Positions 1-9,707 of a DNA stretch of 64,000 bases are shown piece by piece (position 1 is the stretch's first letter; the number at the start of each line of letters is the position of its first letter). A program made the translations under genes and the position numbers. The stretch comes from Paraburkholderia phenoliruptrix (GTDB lineage Bacteria; Pseudomonadota; Gammaproteobacteria; Burkholderiales; Burkholderiaceae), in the NCBI RefSeq assembly GCF_019511605.1, contig NZ_JAEUAV010000001.1, positions 682,001 to 746,000 on the forward strand. The letters are read 5' to 3'. The notes below the pieces were generated by a model. It had not been told where the DNA came from. It made no database searches and worked only from the letters and a program-made list of their open reading frames with translations.

Positions 1-2
1 TG

Positions 3-854
3 AACGCGGTCTATGCGAAGAAAGCGGTCTCTCTACAGCAGGAACTGGTGAGCCACATGGCCCACGAACTGGAGGCAACGAAAGCCTCTTATCGCGGCGC
101 CAAAGCGACTGCCGCCGACGTGACGCAAGCTCAGGCCATGCTGGCGCAAACGCAGGACCAGTTGCTCAAGGCGCAGCAGACGTTTCAGACAGCACTCATC
201 AGCCTGTCGCGCTGGACGGCTGCGCCTGTCCCGGATGTGACAGGCGAACCTCCCGCACCGCAGTCGTATGTATCGTCGCTGCCCGTCGACGAGCTTCGTC
301 AGGTGCAGCCGGTGCTGGTGGCTGCCTCGCGCGACATAGAAGTCGCCGATGCGGACACCGCCGTCGCCAACAGTGACCGCAGTCCGAACTGGACGTGGGG
401 AGTCGCTTACCAGCAGCGCGGCGGCCAGTATTCCAACATGGTGTCGATTGGCGTGAGCATCCCATTGCCTGTCAATCGCAAGAATCGCCAGGACCGGGAC
501 GCGGCGGAGAAAGCGGAGCTCGGCACCAGGGCACGGCTGATGTATGAGGACGCGCAGCGCCAGGTGGAAGCCGACATCCGCACGCAGTCAGCCCTCCTCG
601 CGAGCGGTCGCGAGCGTATCGCCAATCTCACCGGTTCCCTACTGCCTGCAGCGGACCAGCGGGTCCAGCTCGCTGCGGCGGCGTACAGCGCAGGCACTGG
701 TTCGCTTGCCGACACCTTCGCGGCCAGACGTGCGCAACTCGACGCCCGGCTTCAGGTGCTCGACGTGCAGCGCGACGTATCGCAAACCTGGGCCCAACTC
801 GAATATCAGGTCGTGCCCGCCGCGATGTCGGCTTCGACGCCCGTCAGTCAGTGA
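3..854 (+). CDS. cusC: CusC-like outer membrane efflux protein (TolC family), 5' end cut by the window
   Basis: Outer-membrane channel of a tripartite RND metal efflux system. The reading frame is open from base 3, so the true N-terminus lies upstream; the first in-window start codon (GTG 48) is only internal. The visible 283 residues are largely alpha-helical, with long Ala/Gln/Arg-rich coiled stretches, a short hydrophobic strand segment near SIGVSIPLPV, and a TolC-type second repeat at the C-terminus (AAYSAGTGSLADTFAARR). The cusB-type adaptor starts 12 bases after the stop, and cusA and cusF follow, which supports assignment to the copper/silver system. Assignment to Cus rather than another heavy-metal system rests on that context. 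Confidence 0.85.
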   Translation, partial: NAVYAKKAVSLQQELVSHMAHELEATKASYRGAKATAADVTQAQAMLAQTQDQLLKAQQTFQTALISLSRWTAAPVPDVTGEPPAPQSYVSSLPVDELRQVQPVLVAASRDIEVADADTAVANSDRSPNWTWGVAYQQRGGQYSNMVSIGVSIPLPVNRKNRQDRDAAEKAELGTRARLMYEDAQRQVEADIRTQSALLASGRERIANLTGSLLPAADQRVQLAAAAYSAGTGSLADTFAARRAQLDARLQVLDVQRDVSQTWAQLEYQVVPAAMSASTPVSQ

Positions 855-865
855 AGGAGAACACC

Positions 866-2509
866 ATGCAGAACAAACAACTGGCACGCGCGGCCCTTAT
901 GGTATTCGCGGCCGCAGCATTGCTCGGTGCAGGCTATGTTGCAGGTAACAGGCACGCTCCGGCGAGCGGCCCGACCGCCACTGCTATGACAGACGCCACG
1001 ACAGCCGCCACGACAGCCGCGACCGCCGACAAAACCGCCTCTGGGAGCGGTCGCAAGGTGCTGTACTGGCACGACCCAATGGTGCCGAACCAGCATTTCG
1101 ACAAGCCCGGCAAGTCGCCTTTCATGGACATGCAGCTTGAACCGGTCTACGCCGACGAGGGCGGTTCGAACGGCATCAGGATCGACCCGGGTTTGCAGCA
1201 GAACCTCGGTATCCGCTATGCAACCGTACGCCGGCAGGACACGACAGAGGGCTTCGACGCGGTAGCGACAACGCAGTTCGACGAGTCGAAAGCCGACGTC
1301 GTGCAATCGCGAGTCATCGGCTACATTGACCACCTGTACGCCAGTGCGCCGATGCAACGTGTCGCGAAAGGCGCTCCGATCGCATCACTGTTCGTTCCGG
1401 ACTGGCTTGCGCCGCAGGAAGAGTATCTCGCGTTAAAGCGGGCCGGCATGGATGGCGACATGCTCGCGGCCTCGCGCGCGCGGATGCGGGCAATGTCGAT
1501 TCCGGACGGACTGATTGCCAGCCTCGACCGCACAGGCAAGGTGCAGACCCACGTCACGCTGTTTGCGCCGCAAACCGGCGTGCTGACCGAACTCAACGTT
1601 CGCGATGGTGCGATGGTGTCGCCCGGTCAGACGCTGGCGAAGGTTTCCGGCCTCGACAAGCTCTGGCTCGTGGTCGACGTGCCCGAAGCGCTGGCCCTCC
1701 AGGTGCGTGCGGGCATGACTGTGGACGCCGTGTTTGCGGGAGACCCGTCGCAGCATTTCACGGGGCACATCCGGGAGATTCTGCCGGGCATCAGTTCGAG
1801 CAGCCGCACGCTCCAGGCGCGCCTTGACATCGACAACGCAGACTTGCGCTTGACGCCGGGCATGCTGATGCGGGCGCGCATCGGCGCCGCGAAAAAAGTA
1901 TCGCGGTTGCTGGTTCCCTCCGAGGCCGTCATCACCACGGGCAAGCGGTCACTTGTCATCGTCAGGAATGCCGACGGCAGGTTGCAGCCCGTCCAGGTCA
2001 CAGTCGGCAACGATGCCGGCGACGACACCGAGGTAAGCAGCGGCCTCACAGAAGGCCAGCAGGTCGTCGCGTCCGGCCAGTTCCTGATCGACTCGGAAGC
2101 CAGCCTGAAATCGGTTCTGCCACGGCTGGAAGGCAGCAACGGCGCTGCTCCTGGTGCAGCAGCATCTGCATCGGCAACCGCACCTGCAACCGCATCTGCA
2201 TCTGCATCTGCATCTGCATCTGCATCTGCATCTGCATCTGCATCTGCATCTGCATCTGCATCGTCTTCGGCTGCGCCTCAAACCTACGAGACGACCGGCA
2301 AGGTCGAGAGCGTCACGGCGGGCGACATCACGTTCTCTCATCAACCCGTTCCGGCCCTCGGCTGGGGCGCGATGACGATGTCGTTCGGCAAACCGTCCCC
2401 GACAGCATTTCCCGACGTGAAGCCTGGCGAGACCGTGCATTTTGCCTTCCGGCCAACCGATGACGGCTACCAGTTGACGAAGGTCGAACCGGCCGGAGGC
2501 GCCAAATGA
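866..2509 (+). CDS. cusB: CusB-type periplasmic adaptor with fused C-terminal CusF domain
   Basis: Membrane-fusion protein linking CusA to the outer-membrane channel, 547 residues. A GTG at 851 is in frame, but the AAGGAG at 853-858 sits correctly for ATG 866, so I start there. Order of parts: N-terminal membrane anchor (about 8-26); Ala/Thr-rich linker; heavy-metal-binding domain at about 66-95 (YWHDPM...FMDM); barrel-sandwich and beta-barrel adaptor domains to about residue 430; Ala-Ser repeat linker (about 430-465); and a CusF-like copper-binding domain (about 468-540). In the last domain H492, W500, M503 and M505 have exactly the spacing of the E. coli CusF ligands (H36, W44, M47, M49). 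Most CusB proteins are near 400 residues and lack this tail. The stop overlaps the cusA start (ATGA). Confidence 0.93.
   Translation: MQNKQLARAALMVFAAAALLGAGYVAGNRHAPASGPTATAMTDATTAATTAATADKTASGSGRKVLYWHDPMVPNQHFDKPGKSPFMDMQLEPVYADEGGSNGIRIDPGLQQNLGIRYATVRRQDTTEGFDAVATTQFDESKADVVQSRVIGYIDHLYASAPMQRVAKGAPIASLFVPDWLAPQEEYLALKRAGMDGDMLAASRARMRAMSIPDGLIASLDRTGKVQTHVTLFAPQTGVLTELNVRDGAMVSPGQTLAKVSGLDKLWLVVDVPEALALQVRAGMTVDAVFAGDPSQHFTGHIREILPGISSSSRTLQARLDIDNADLRLTPGMLMRARIGAAKKVSRLLVPSEAVITTGKRSLVIVRNADGRLQPVQVTVGNDAGDDTEVSSGLTEGQQVVASGQFLIDSEASLKSVLPRLEGSNGAAPGAAASASATAPATASASASASASASASASASASASASSSAAPQTYETTGKVESVTAGDITFSHQPVPALGWGAMTMSFGKPSPTAFPDVKPGETVHFAFRPTDDGYQLTKVEPAGGAK
2192..2263 (+). repeat. 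Hexanucleotide GCATCT microsatellite inside cusB
   Basis: Eleven perfect tandem copies of GCATCT (2192-2257) followed by one imperfect copy. The unit is six bases and in frame, so each copy adds one Ala-Ser pair; gain or loss of units changes linker length without breaking the frame. It lies exactly between the adaptor and CusF domains. Interrupted relatives of the unit start at about 2161. Confidence 0.95.
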
Positions 2510-5500
2510 TTCCGCGGCTTATAAGGTGGTCCATTCATCACCGGTTTCTCGTGCTGCTCGCGACCGTGCTCGTCACGGCGTGGGGTGTCTATTCGGTCGC
2601 GCAGACACCGCTCGATGCGTTGCCCGATCTGTCCGATACGCAGGTCATCATCAAGGCGTCGTATCCGGGCAAGGCGCCGCAGGTCATCGAAGACCAGGTC
2701 ACGTATCCGCTCACTACCACCCTGCTCGGCGTGCCCGGGGCTAAAGCCATCCGGGCGTATTCGTCGTTTGGCGACGCGTTCGTCTACGTGCTGTTCGACG
2801 ACAAGACCGACGCGTACTGGGCGCGTTCACGCGTGCTCGAATATCTGAACCAGGTGCAAAGCCGCCTGCCGCCGGGTGCCACGGTATCGCTCGGACCCGA
2901 TGCAACCGGTGTGGGCTGGGTCTACGAATATGCGCTGGTCGACAGGACCGGACAGCATGACCTTGGACAACTGCGCGCACTGAACGACTGGTTCCTCAAG
3001 TTCGAGTTGAAGTCAGTGCCGGACGTTTCCGAAGTCGCGTCCATCGGTGGCATGGTGCGTCAGTATCAGGTCGTGCTCGACCCGGATAAATTGCGCGCCT
3101 ACGGCATCAGCCAGGCGATGGTCGCCGATGCGCTCGGCAAGGCTAACCAGGAGTCGGGCGGTTCGGTGGTCGAGATGGCCGAGTCCGAATACATGGTGCG
3201 CTCTTCCGGATACCTGCGCTCGCTCGACGATTTCCGCAACGTCGTGCTGCGTACGAACGAGGCGGGCACACCGGTGCTGCTCGGCGATATTGCACGCGTT
3301 CAGATCGGACCGGAGACGCGGCGCGGCGTCGCCGAGCTGAACGGCCAGGGTGAAGTGGCTGGCGGTGTCATCGTCATGCGTTCCGGCAAGAATGCGTTGA
3401 CGACCATCGACGCGGTCAAGACGAAACTCGCCAGCCTGAAGCGTTCGCTGCCGGCCGGCGTCGAAGTCGTGACAACCTACGACCGCTCGCAACTCATCGA
3501 GCGCGCGGTGGACAATCTGAAAGACAAGCTCGTCGAAGAATTCATCATCGTCGGGCTCGTCTGTGCGGTGTTCCTGTTCCATCTGCGCAGTGCATTCGTC
3601 GCCATCCTGTCGTTGCCGCTCGGTGTGCTGGCTGCGTTCATTGTCATGCGCTATCAGGGAGTGAACGCGAACCTGATGTCACTAGGCGGCATCGCGATTG
3701 CCATCGGCGCGATGATCGACGCGGCCATCGTGATGATCGAGAACGCGCACAAGCATCTCGAAGCGTACGACCATGACCATCCGGGCACGCCGATCACCAC
3801 GGCCCAGCGTTGGGAGCTTATCGCAACATCGGCGGCCGAGGTGGGACCAGCGCTGTTTTTCTCGCTGCTCATCATCACGCTGTCGTTCATTCCGGTGTTC
3901 TCGCTCGAGGGGCAGGAGGGGAAACTGTTCTCCCCGCTCGCCTTCACCAAGACCTACACGATTGCCGCCGCTGCGGGACTATCGGTGACGCTCGTGCCTG
4001 TGCTGATGGGTTATCTGATTCGAGGCCGCATTCCGCACGAGGACGCCAACCCCATCAACCGCGGCTTGATACGGCTCTACCGGCCGTTGCTCGAAGCGAC
4101 GCTGCGTCGACCGTGGCTCGCCATTGGCCTCGCGGTGCTCGCGCTGGCAGCGTCGGCCATTCCGCTGTCCCGCCTGGGTGGCGAGTTCATGCCACCGCTC
4201 GACGAAGGTGACCTGCTGTATATGCCGACCGCGCTGCCCAGCATTTCCGCCGCGAAGGCCGGCGAACTGCTGCAGCAGACTGACCGGCTCATCAAGACGG
4301 TTCCCGAGGTGGAGACCGTTTTCGGCAAGTCGGGCCGGGCCGACACGGCCACTGACCCCGCGCCGCTGGAGATGTTCGAGACCACGATCCAGTTCAAGCC
4401 GCGCAGCCAGTGGCGGCCCGGCATGACGCCGGAGAAGCTCATCGACGAACTGGACCGCACGGTCAAGGTGCCGGGGCTGTCGAACGTCTGGGTGCCGCCT
4501 ATCCGCAATCGCCTCGACATGCTGTCGACAGGTATCAAGACGCCGGTCGGCGTCAAGATTTCCGGCGGCGAGCTCTCGCAGATCGACAGAGTCGCGGCGC
4601 AGGTCGAGGCCGCGGTCAAGGACGTGCCGGGCGTGACGTCAGCACTCGCTGAGCGGCTGAATGGCGGTCGATATATCGATGTCGATATCGACCGGCTGGC
4701 GGCAGCACGTTACGGGCTCGCGGTCGCGGATATCCAGGCAGTCGTGTCCTCTGCCGTGGGGGGTGACAACGTCGGCGAGGTGATTGCCGGCCGCGAGCGG
4801 TTCCCTATCAACGTCCGGTATCCGCGCGAAATCCGCGATTCGCTCGACAAGCTGCGTCAGTTGCCTGTCGTCACAGGACGTGGCGCGCAGATTCAGCTCG
4901 GCGACGTCGCCCATATCGCGATTGCCGATGGTCCACCGATGATTCGCAGCGAAAACGCCCGGCTCTCCGGTTACGTGTACGTCGATATCCGCAATACGGA
5001 CCTGCAGTCCGCCGTCCAGGCAATGCAGCTCGCAGTTGCGCAAAAGGTCGTGCTGCCGCCGGGTTATTCGATTACGTGGTCGGGGCAATTCGAGTACCTG
5101 GAACGCGCGGCGGCGAAGTTGCGCACGGTCATTCCGGTGACGCTCGTCGTCATCTTCGTGCTGCTCTTCGTCACGTTCAACTCGGCGGCTGATGCGTTGC
5201 TGCTGATGTCCACGGTGCCCTTTGCGCTGGTCGGCGGCTTCTGGCTCATCTGGATTCTTCGCCATGCGGTGTCGGTCGCAACGGCAGTCGGATTCATTGC
5301 GCTCGCCGGAGTGGCGGCGGAGTTCGGTGTGGTGATGCTGCTGTACCTGAAGGAAGCGCTGAATCGCAGGCTCAAAGCCGGCGAGCCGCTGACCGAGACA
5401 CTTCTATTCGATGCGATTCGCGAAGGGGCCGTGTTGCGCGTGAGGCCAAAGGCCATGACGGTGGCCGTCGTGCTCGCCGGTCTGATTCCCATCATGGTCG

Positions 5501-5712
5501 GTCACGGAGCGGGCTCCGAAGTCATGCAGCGCATTGCGGCGCCAATGGTCGGCGGCATGGTGACAGCGCCGCTTCTCTCGATGTTCGTGATTCCCGCAGC
5601 ATGGTTCGTAATTCAGCGCCGCCGCGCGAGAAGACTGAACCCTGCGCAATTGCACCAGGCAGTACCTTCCGGCATGAACGTGCCATCTACTCAAACTGGA
5701 GAAATTCAATGA
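2506..5712 (+). CDS. cusA: CusA-type Cu(I)/Ag(I) RND efflux pump
   Basis: Inner-membrane proton-driven pump of the HME-RND family, 1068 residues, a normal length for the family. The methionine ladder of the E. coli protein is present at identical numbering: M573 (YMPTAL), M623 (APLEMFET) and M672 (RLDMLSTG), which argues for monovalent copper/silver rather than Zn/Co/Cd. The architecture is typical: N-terminal TM helix (about 15-33), large periplasmic loop, helices at about 340-520 with the conserved [16 protein letters not shown] segment, second periplasmic loop, then the C-terminal helix bundle. The start ATG overlaps the cusB stop and the stop overlaps the cusF start, so translation is coupled along the operon. 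Confidence 0.97.
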   Translation: MIPRLIRWSIHHRFLVLLATVLVTAWGVYSVAQTPLDALPDLSDTQVIIKASYPGKAPQVIEDQVTYPLTTTLLGVPGAKAIRAYSSFGDAFVYVLFDDKTDAYWARSRVLEYLNQVQSRLPPGATVSLGPDATGVGWVYEYALVDRTGQHDLGQLRALNDWFLKFELKSVPDVSEVASIGGMVRQYQVVLDPDKLRAYGISQAMVADALGKANQESGGSVVEMAESEYMVRSSGYLRSLDDFRNVVLRTNEAGTPVLLGDIARVQIGPETRRGVAELNGQGEVAGGVIVMRSGKNALTTIDAVKTKLASLKRSLPAGVEVVTTYDRSQLIERAVDNLKDKLVEEFIIVGLVCAVFLFHLRSAFVAILSLPLGVLAAFIVMRYQGVNANLMSLGGIAIAIGAMIDAAIVMIENAHKHLEAYDHDHPGTPITTAQRWELIATSAAEVGPALFFSLLIITLSFIPVFSLEGQEGKLFSPLAFTKTYTIAAAAGLSVTLVPVLMGYLIRGRIPHEDANPINRGLIRLYRPLLEATLRRPWLAIGLAVLALAASAIPLSRLGGEFMPPLDEGDLLYMPTALPSISAAKAGELLQQTDRLIKTVPEVETVFGKSGRADTATDPAPLEMFETTIQFKPRSQWRPGMTPEKLIDELDRTVKVPGLSNVWVPPIRNRLDMLSTGIKTPVGVKISGGELSQIDRVAAQVEAAVKDVPGVTSALAERLNGGRYIDVDIDRLAAARYGLAVADIQAVVSSAVGGDNVGEVIAGRERFPINVRYPREIRDSLDKLRQLPVVTGRGAQIQLGDVAHIAIADGPPMIRSENARLSGYVYVDIRNTDLQSAVQAMQLAVAQKVVLPPGYSITWSGQFEYLERAAAKLRTVIPVTLVVIFVLLFVTFNSAADALLLMSTVPFALVGGFWLIWILRHAVSVATAVGFIALAGVAAEFGVVMLLYLKEALNRRLKAGEPLTETLLFDAIREGAVLRVRPKAMTVAVVLAGLIPIMVGHGAGSEVMQRIAAPMVGGMVTAPLLSMFVIPAAWFVIQRRRARRLNPAQLHQAVPSGMNVPSTQTGEIQ

Positions 5713-6059
5713 AGAAGCTGATTGTTGCGTCTGTTGCTCTCGGCGCTATGGTTGCCGCACCCGCATTCGCCGGCGACGACATGGCAGGCATGGACATGTC
5801 GATGAAACCGTCGGCGTCGAAGACGTCGTCGAGCGCGGCGCTCACCGATGCAGAAGTCAGAAAGGTGGACGCAGAGACCGGCATGGTTACGCTCAAGCAC
5901 GGCGCGCTCGAGAACGTTGGCATGCCGCCCATGACCATGGCGTTCAAGGCGAAAAATGCCGCGATGGTCAAACAGATTCATCAGGGCGACAAGGTCAAGG
6001 TGCGCGTGGAAAACGTCGACGGGACGCTCACCATCATGAAGCTCGAAAAGCAAGGTTGA
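5709..6059 (+). CDS. cusF: CusF-like periplasmic copper-binding protein
   Basis: Small periplasmic copper chaperone, 116 residues. I chose ATG 5709 because it overlaps the cusA stop and is followed by a clean signal peptide ([14 protein letters not shown]...AFA, cleavage near residue 21). A Met-rich segment follows (MAGMDMSM), then the CusF beta-barrel with H64, M72, M75 and M77. The position equivalent to CusF W44 is Met (M72), whereas the CusF domain fused to CusB keeps Trp, so the operon encodes two CusF modules with different metal sites. Last gene of the operon. Confidence 0.92.
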   Translation: MKKLIVASVALGAMVAAPAFAGDDMAGMDMSMKPSASKTSSSAALTDAEVRKVDAETGMVTLKHGALENVGMPPMTMAFKAKNAAMVKQIHQGDKVKVRVENVDGTLTIMKLEKQG

Positions 6060-6077
6060 CGAGATAAGCGCTGTATT

Positions 6078-6110
6078 TGCAGGCTCGCCGTGCGGGTCGG
6101 GCCTGCATTT
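6078..6110 (+). terminator. Possible terminator of the cus operon
   Basis: Inverted repeat TGCAGGC (6078-6084) with GCCTGCA (6101-6107), followed by a short T run, 18 bases after the cusF stop. The loop is long and the T tract short, so it is a weak candidate. Confidence 0.35.
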
Positions 6111-6166
6111 GAGCTTGCACTGACGGAGCGAACCGCCATGGTCCGGCAAAAGGTCGAGGACGTGGC

Positions 6167-7018
6167 CTAGTTCGCCACGTGTTTGATCGCGAGATCGACA
6201 AATGCGCGCAGGCGCCCTAGCCGCCTGAGATCGCGATGGTAGCCCATCCAGATGTCGCGGTGCGGCGGCTCGTCGCGAAGATCGAGCCGGCGAACGGTAG
6301 GCAGTTGATCGCCGACAGGTCGCGGCAATACCGCAATGCCTAGACCCCTGCCGCACATTTGTGCCTGCACGTTGCGATTATTCGACTGCAATACGACACC
6401 CGCGTTGGGAAAGCGATTCTTCAACCAGTCGATATCCGGGAAGGCTCCCGTCGACGTATCCATCGCAATCAGGCGGTGCCCGCTGCCGTCGCCTTCCGCC
6501 GGATCGGGATGGCTGGCGGCTACGTAGACACCGTATCGCATCTGCGTCAAGCGTCGTTGCACGATGTCCGGTCCGTCGAATGGAACAATGCGGAAGGCAA
6601 CGTCAGCCTCACGCTGTGCCAGACTGAACAGGCGCGTTCCCGTCAGAATCTCCATCTGGACAAAGGGATACTCGCGCGCATACTCGGCAATCACGGGCGG
6701 CAGAACATACGCGCCAAACCAGTCCGCCGACGACACCTTGAGCGTTCCCTCCAGCTTCTGCTGCTCGCCGGTCAGCCTGCGCTCCATGGCCAATGCGCTT
6801 TCTTCCATGTGCTCGGCAAGCGGCACGATGGCGCTGCCCTCCTCGGTCAGGACAAAGCCGTCTGCGGTTCGCTGAAACAGCACCTGTCCCATCGACGCCT
6901 CGAGCGCGCGAAGCCGCCGCCCGATAGTCGGATGACTGAGTTGCAGCGTTCGTGCGGCTGCGCCGAGTGTGCCCGTGCGTGCAATTGCGAGAAAGATCCG
7001 GACATCGCTCCACTCCAT
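6167..7018 (-). CDS. LysR-family transcriptional regulator
   Basis: DNA-binding regulator, 283 residues. The N-terminal winged helix (about 3-60) reads DVRIFLAIARTGTLGAAARTL with the recognition region LSHPTIGRRLRALE; the rest is a periplasmic-binding-protein-like effector domain. It converges on the cus operon and diverges from the EthD/hydrolase/dehydrogenase operon starting at 7194, with a strong palindrome between them (7034-7058), so that operon is its likely target. The effector is not predictable. Confidence 0.9.
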   Translation of the reverse strand: MEWSDVRIFLAIARTGTLGAAARTLQLSHPTIGRRLRALEASMGQVLFQRTADGFVLTEEGSAIVPLAEHMEESALAMERRLTGEQQKLEGTLKVSSADWFGAYVLPPVIAEYAREYPFVQMEILTGTRLFSLAQREADVAFRIVPFDGPDIVQRRLTQMRYGVYVAASHPDPAEGDGSGHRLIAMDTSTGAFPDIDWLKNRFPNAGVVLQSNNRNVQAQMCGRGLGIAVLPRPVGDQLPTVRRLDLRDEPPHRDIWMGYHRDLRRLGRLRAFVDLAIKHVAN

Positions 7019-7033
7019 AGCTTCGCACCCACA

Positions 7034-7058
7034 AAAATGAACGAACGGCGTTCATTTT
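7034..7058. promoter_or_regulatory. Perfect 10-bp inverted repeat, probable operator
   Basis: AAAATGAACG (7034-7043), five-base spacer, CGTTCATTTT (7049-7058). It starts 16 bases upstream of the LysR start codon and about 135 bases upstream of the EthD gene, so it could serve both autoregulation and activation. The symmetry is better than a typical LysR T-N11-A box. Confidence 0.6.
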
Positions 7059-7193
7059 AGTGAATTGCCGTACGAAACTGATTTTGCGAGACTTCGGTCC
7101 GTCGAACGTCGTCATGCTCGGCGACCCGCTGCCGGATCAATCCTGTGACGACGCCCGCCGCGGATCGAACCACCACAGGAAACGGAGATTGTC

Positions 7194-7508
7194 ATGTCGC
7201 GCATCGCACCGGCCATCGTGTATGTGAGCTACGAGGGCACACCCGAGGATCGCTTTGACCGCAGCTACTACGTTGAGTGTCACTTGCCGCTCGTGATGCA
7301 GGCATGGCGGCGCTACGGCCTCGAACATGTCTGCGCTTTCTTCCCGGCCCTGGCCGAGGCGGGCACCCTCGCAATCTGCGAATGCGTTTTTCGCGACGAG
7401 GCGGCAATCCAGGCCGCGTTCGAATCAGATGAAGCCGAGCAGGTCATGGCCGACGTTGCGAGCTTCACTGACATTTCCCCCACGCGTTTGCGCGTCGCCC
7501 GGCTTTGA
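7194..7508 (+). CDS. EthD-family small protein
   Basis: 104-residue ferredoxin-like alpha+beta barrel protein of the EthD/dimeric alpha-beta barrel type. The family pattern is visible: FDRSYYVECHLPLVMQAW, RYGLE and a C-terminal MADVASFTDISP. Such proteins accompany oxidative catabolic enzymes and may act on or carry reactive intermediates; no catalytic role can be assigned here. First gene of a three-gene operon; CGGAG lies before the ATG. A paralogue lies at 17497-17799. Confidence 0.8.
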   Translation: MSRIAPAIVYVSYEGTPEDRFDRSYYVECHLPLVMQAWRRYGLEHVCAFFPALAEAGTLAICECVFRDEAAIQAAFESDEAEQVMADVASFTDISPTRLRVARL

Positions 7509-7558
7509 CCGGCTCAGTACTCGACTCGCGCGCCACGCGCCTATCACGCTACAGGAGA

Positions 7559-8578
7559 ATGACCTTGGCCTTCTGGGAACAAGCCGCCCCGCGCACCGTA
7601 CGCCGCGGCCATATGTGGATTGCGGGCAAGCGGATTCAAAGAAACGCGCAGACGTACCAATGCGGCCCGCTCTTTGTCGAATGGGAAGCGCCGGAGCAGG
7701 TCACCCGGCCGTGGCCGATCGTGCTTCTGCATGGCGGCGGCTATCAGGGAACCGAGTGGTTCGACACGCCCGATGGCCGGCCCGGGTGGGCACAGCGCCT
7801 CGTGGAAGCGGGCTACGTCGTTCTGGTGGCCGACCGTCCTGGACAAGGACGGTCCCCTTTTCATGTCGAGACGATGGGGCCGATGGGTCCGGCGTTTTCG
7901 TACGAACACGGCCGCCATATCTACTTCCCAGCCGAATACGAAGGCCGACACACGCAATGGCCGTTTGCTCGCGACGACGAAGCCGCAATGGACGAGTTCA
8001 TCGCCGGTTATGGCCCGCTTCCCGCAGACCTCGCGTTTTCCGAGGACATGGAGGCAGACCGGATAGCAAAGCTGCTCGACAGGATTGGCCCGGCGATTCT
8101 GCTGACGCACTCGGCGTCGGGCCCGGTCGGCTGGCTGGTAGCCGATCGGCGGCCCGGTCTGGTGAAAGCGATCGTTGCCGTTGAGCCGATGGGCCCTCCG
8201 TTTGCGCAGATCCCCAACATCGGGACGCTGACGTGGGGCCTTGCCGCGACGCCGCTGAACTGGGAGCCGCCGGTCGCTTCGCCTGACGCGCTGCGCGAGG
8301 CTGCGCCCGGCGAGCACCGGTTGCCTGCGCTCGCCGGGTTGCCGATTGTCGCCGTGACAGCGGAGGCCTCAGCCTTCGCCGCTGCCAGTACGCCTGCGAT
8401 CGAGCAACTCAACGCAGCGGGCTGCCAGGCCGAGCTGCTGCATCTTCCCGACCATGGTGTGTTCGGCAACGGCCACGGGCTCATCTACGAGAAGAACTCC
8501 GATGCTGCACTGGTGCCGGTGCTGAACTGGCTCATTGAACACACCGAGCCTTCGGACCCGGCGCATCGGAAATCGTGA
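7559..8578 (+). CDS. Alpha/beta-fold hydrolase
   Basis: 339-residue probable ester or lactone hydrolase. The oxyanion strand VLLHGGGYQG (about 55-64) is followed by DRPGQGRS (about 92-99) and a nucleophile elbow THSASG, in which S185 is the probable nucleophile. The general base is likely the His of DHGVFGNGH near the C-terminus. The elbow departs from the usual GxSxG (Thr/His replaces the first Gly). An in-frame TTG at 7505 overlaps the EthD stop; I prefer the later start because AGGAG lies at 7553-7557, though that spacing to ATG 7559 is short and TTG 7565 is also possible. No signal peptide. Confidence 0.85.
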   Translation: MTLAFWEQAAPRTVRRGHMWIAGKRIQRNAQTYQCGPLFVEWEAPEQVTRPWPIVLLHGGGYQGTEWFDTPDGRPGWAQRLVEAGYVVLVADRPGQGRSPFHVETMGPMGPAFSYEHGRHIYFPAEYEGRHTQWPFARDDEAAMDEFIAGYGPLPADLAFSEDMEADRIAKLLDRIGPAILLTHSASGPVGWLVADRRPGLVKAIVAVEPMGPPFAQIPNIGTLTWGLAATPLNWEPPVASPDALREAAPGEHRLPALAGLPIVAVTAEASAFAAASTPAIEQLNAAGCQAELLHLPDHGVFGNGHGLIYEKNSDAALVPVLNWLIEHTEPSDPAHRKS

Positions 8579-8609
8579 ACGCGCCAGCCCATTCGAAAGG
8601 AGAGTCAAA

Positions 8610-9470
8610 TTGGAAATCGGATTGATTGGTCTAGGTGCAATGGGCCGGGAAATGGCCCGCAATCTGGTCGCTGCCGGTCATACCGTCACAGCATGGAATC
8701 GTTCCGGCGGGCATGTCGAAGGAGTGCGCATGGCTCAGACGCCCGCGCAGACCTTGCAGGCCGACATGGCATTCACCATGCTCCCCGACGACGCAGCAAT
8801 TCGCAGCGTCATGCTGGACACGGGTCTGCTTCGTCAGGCTCGGCCGGGGCTGGTGCATGTGGTGTCATCGACCATTTCGGTGGCGTTCGCGCGCGAACTC
8901 GCAGAGCTTCATCGCCTCGCGGATATCGGCTTTGTGGCTGCGCCGGTGCTGGGGCGTCCCGATGTCGCTGCGAGAGGAGAACTGAACGTGCTTGCCGCCG
9001 GCGCGCCCGCCCCGCTGGAGAAAGTCAAGCCGGCGCTGGACGTGATTGGCAAATGCGTATGGGACATGGGCGAAGAGCCGTCTGCGGCCTATGCCGCGAA
9101 AATTGCCTGCAACATGATGATCACGATGGCAATCGAAGCGATGGCGGAAGCGGTGGTGCTCACAGAGGCGAACGGATTGTCGCGGGAACGCTTCTTCGAA
9201 TTGATTCTGGGAACGCTGTTTGGCAGCCGTCCTTATCACACCTATTCCCGCAATATCATCGCAAACGAGTATCAACCTGGTTTTAAGGCCACGCTTGGCC
9301 TGAAGGATCTGGGTCTCGCATCCGCCGCAGTAGAACAGGCTGGCCGCGCATTGCCGATGCTCGCTGCCGTGCAGGGCCAAATGCTCGAGGTAGTCGAATC
9401 GGGCATGGGTGAGCGCGACTGGTCGGCAATCGCAGCTTTGACGGTTCAGCCGCGCGGGCTCAGCGCGTGA
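8610..9470 (+). CDS. NAD(P)-dependent beta-hydroxyacid dehydrogenase (HIBADH family)
   Basis: 286-residue dehydrogenase of the 3-hydroxyisobutyrate/tartronate semialdehyde reductase family. A Rossmann GLIGLGAMGREMARNL starts at residue 4 and the catalytic-lysine region is KIACNMMITMAIEAMAEAV. The longer frame from 8535 overlaps the hydrolase gene; TTG 8610 has AAGGAG at 8597-8602 and gives the normal family N-terminus. Third gene of the operon. A second member of this family lies at 27178-28113. Confidence 0.87.
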   Translation: MEIGLIGLGAMGREMARNLVAAGHTVTAWNRSGGHVEGVRMAQTPAQTLQADMAFTMLPDDAAIRSVMLDTGLLRQARPGLVHVVSSTISVAFARELAELHRLADIGFVAAPVLGRPDVAARGELNVLAAGAPAPLEKVKPALDVIGKCVWDMGEEPSAAYAAKIACNMMITMAIEAMAEAVVLTEANGLSRERFFELILGTLFGSRPYHTYSRNIIANEYQPGFKATLGLKDLGLASAAVEQAGRALPMLAAVQGQMLEVVESGMGERDWSAIAALTVQPRGLSA

Positions 9471-9512
9471 GTGCGCCGCAGAAGTTCAGGGCACGAGGAT
9501 CAGACACGTCGT

Positions 9513-9655
9513 TCAAAGCGAGCGGCGGCTGCAGGCGAATCTGAACGGCGGCGCTGCCTGGGGGAACGCGGTGCCTTGTGCGATCAGAATCTCTCCCGAC
9601 GCGCCGCGGTCGATCGGCAAACGCTCAACGCCCACCGAATGCCTGCGTGCCGATG
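9513..9655 (-). pseudogene. Remnant of an IclR-like regulator
   Basis: On the minus strand an open stretch encodes RRHSVGVERLPIDRGASGEI, which resembles the start of the IclR effector-binding domain (family consensus near RxxxVGxRxPLxRGASGKxLLA). It is closed by a stop immediately upstream and soon loses similarity downstream. No HTH domain is visible beside it. I read it as a fragment of a decayed regulator gene; the match is by eye and short. Confidence 0.35.
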
Positions 9656-9707
9656 ACGCCTATTGCAACGTCTACGGACATGCACTGCCGAGCGGCGTCC
9701 AGCGCAG

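Noticed and set aside
851..865. GTG start for cusB five codons upstream
   Set aside because: The AAGGAG at 853-858 overlaps that start and is correctly spaced for ATG 866.
2046..2261. Minus-strand ORF of Gln-Met repeats and plus-strand ORF of His-Leu repeats over cusB
   Set aside because: They are the other frames of the GCATCT microsatellite inside the clearly real cusB gene.
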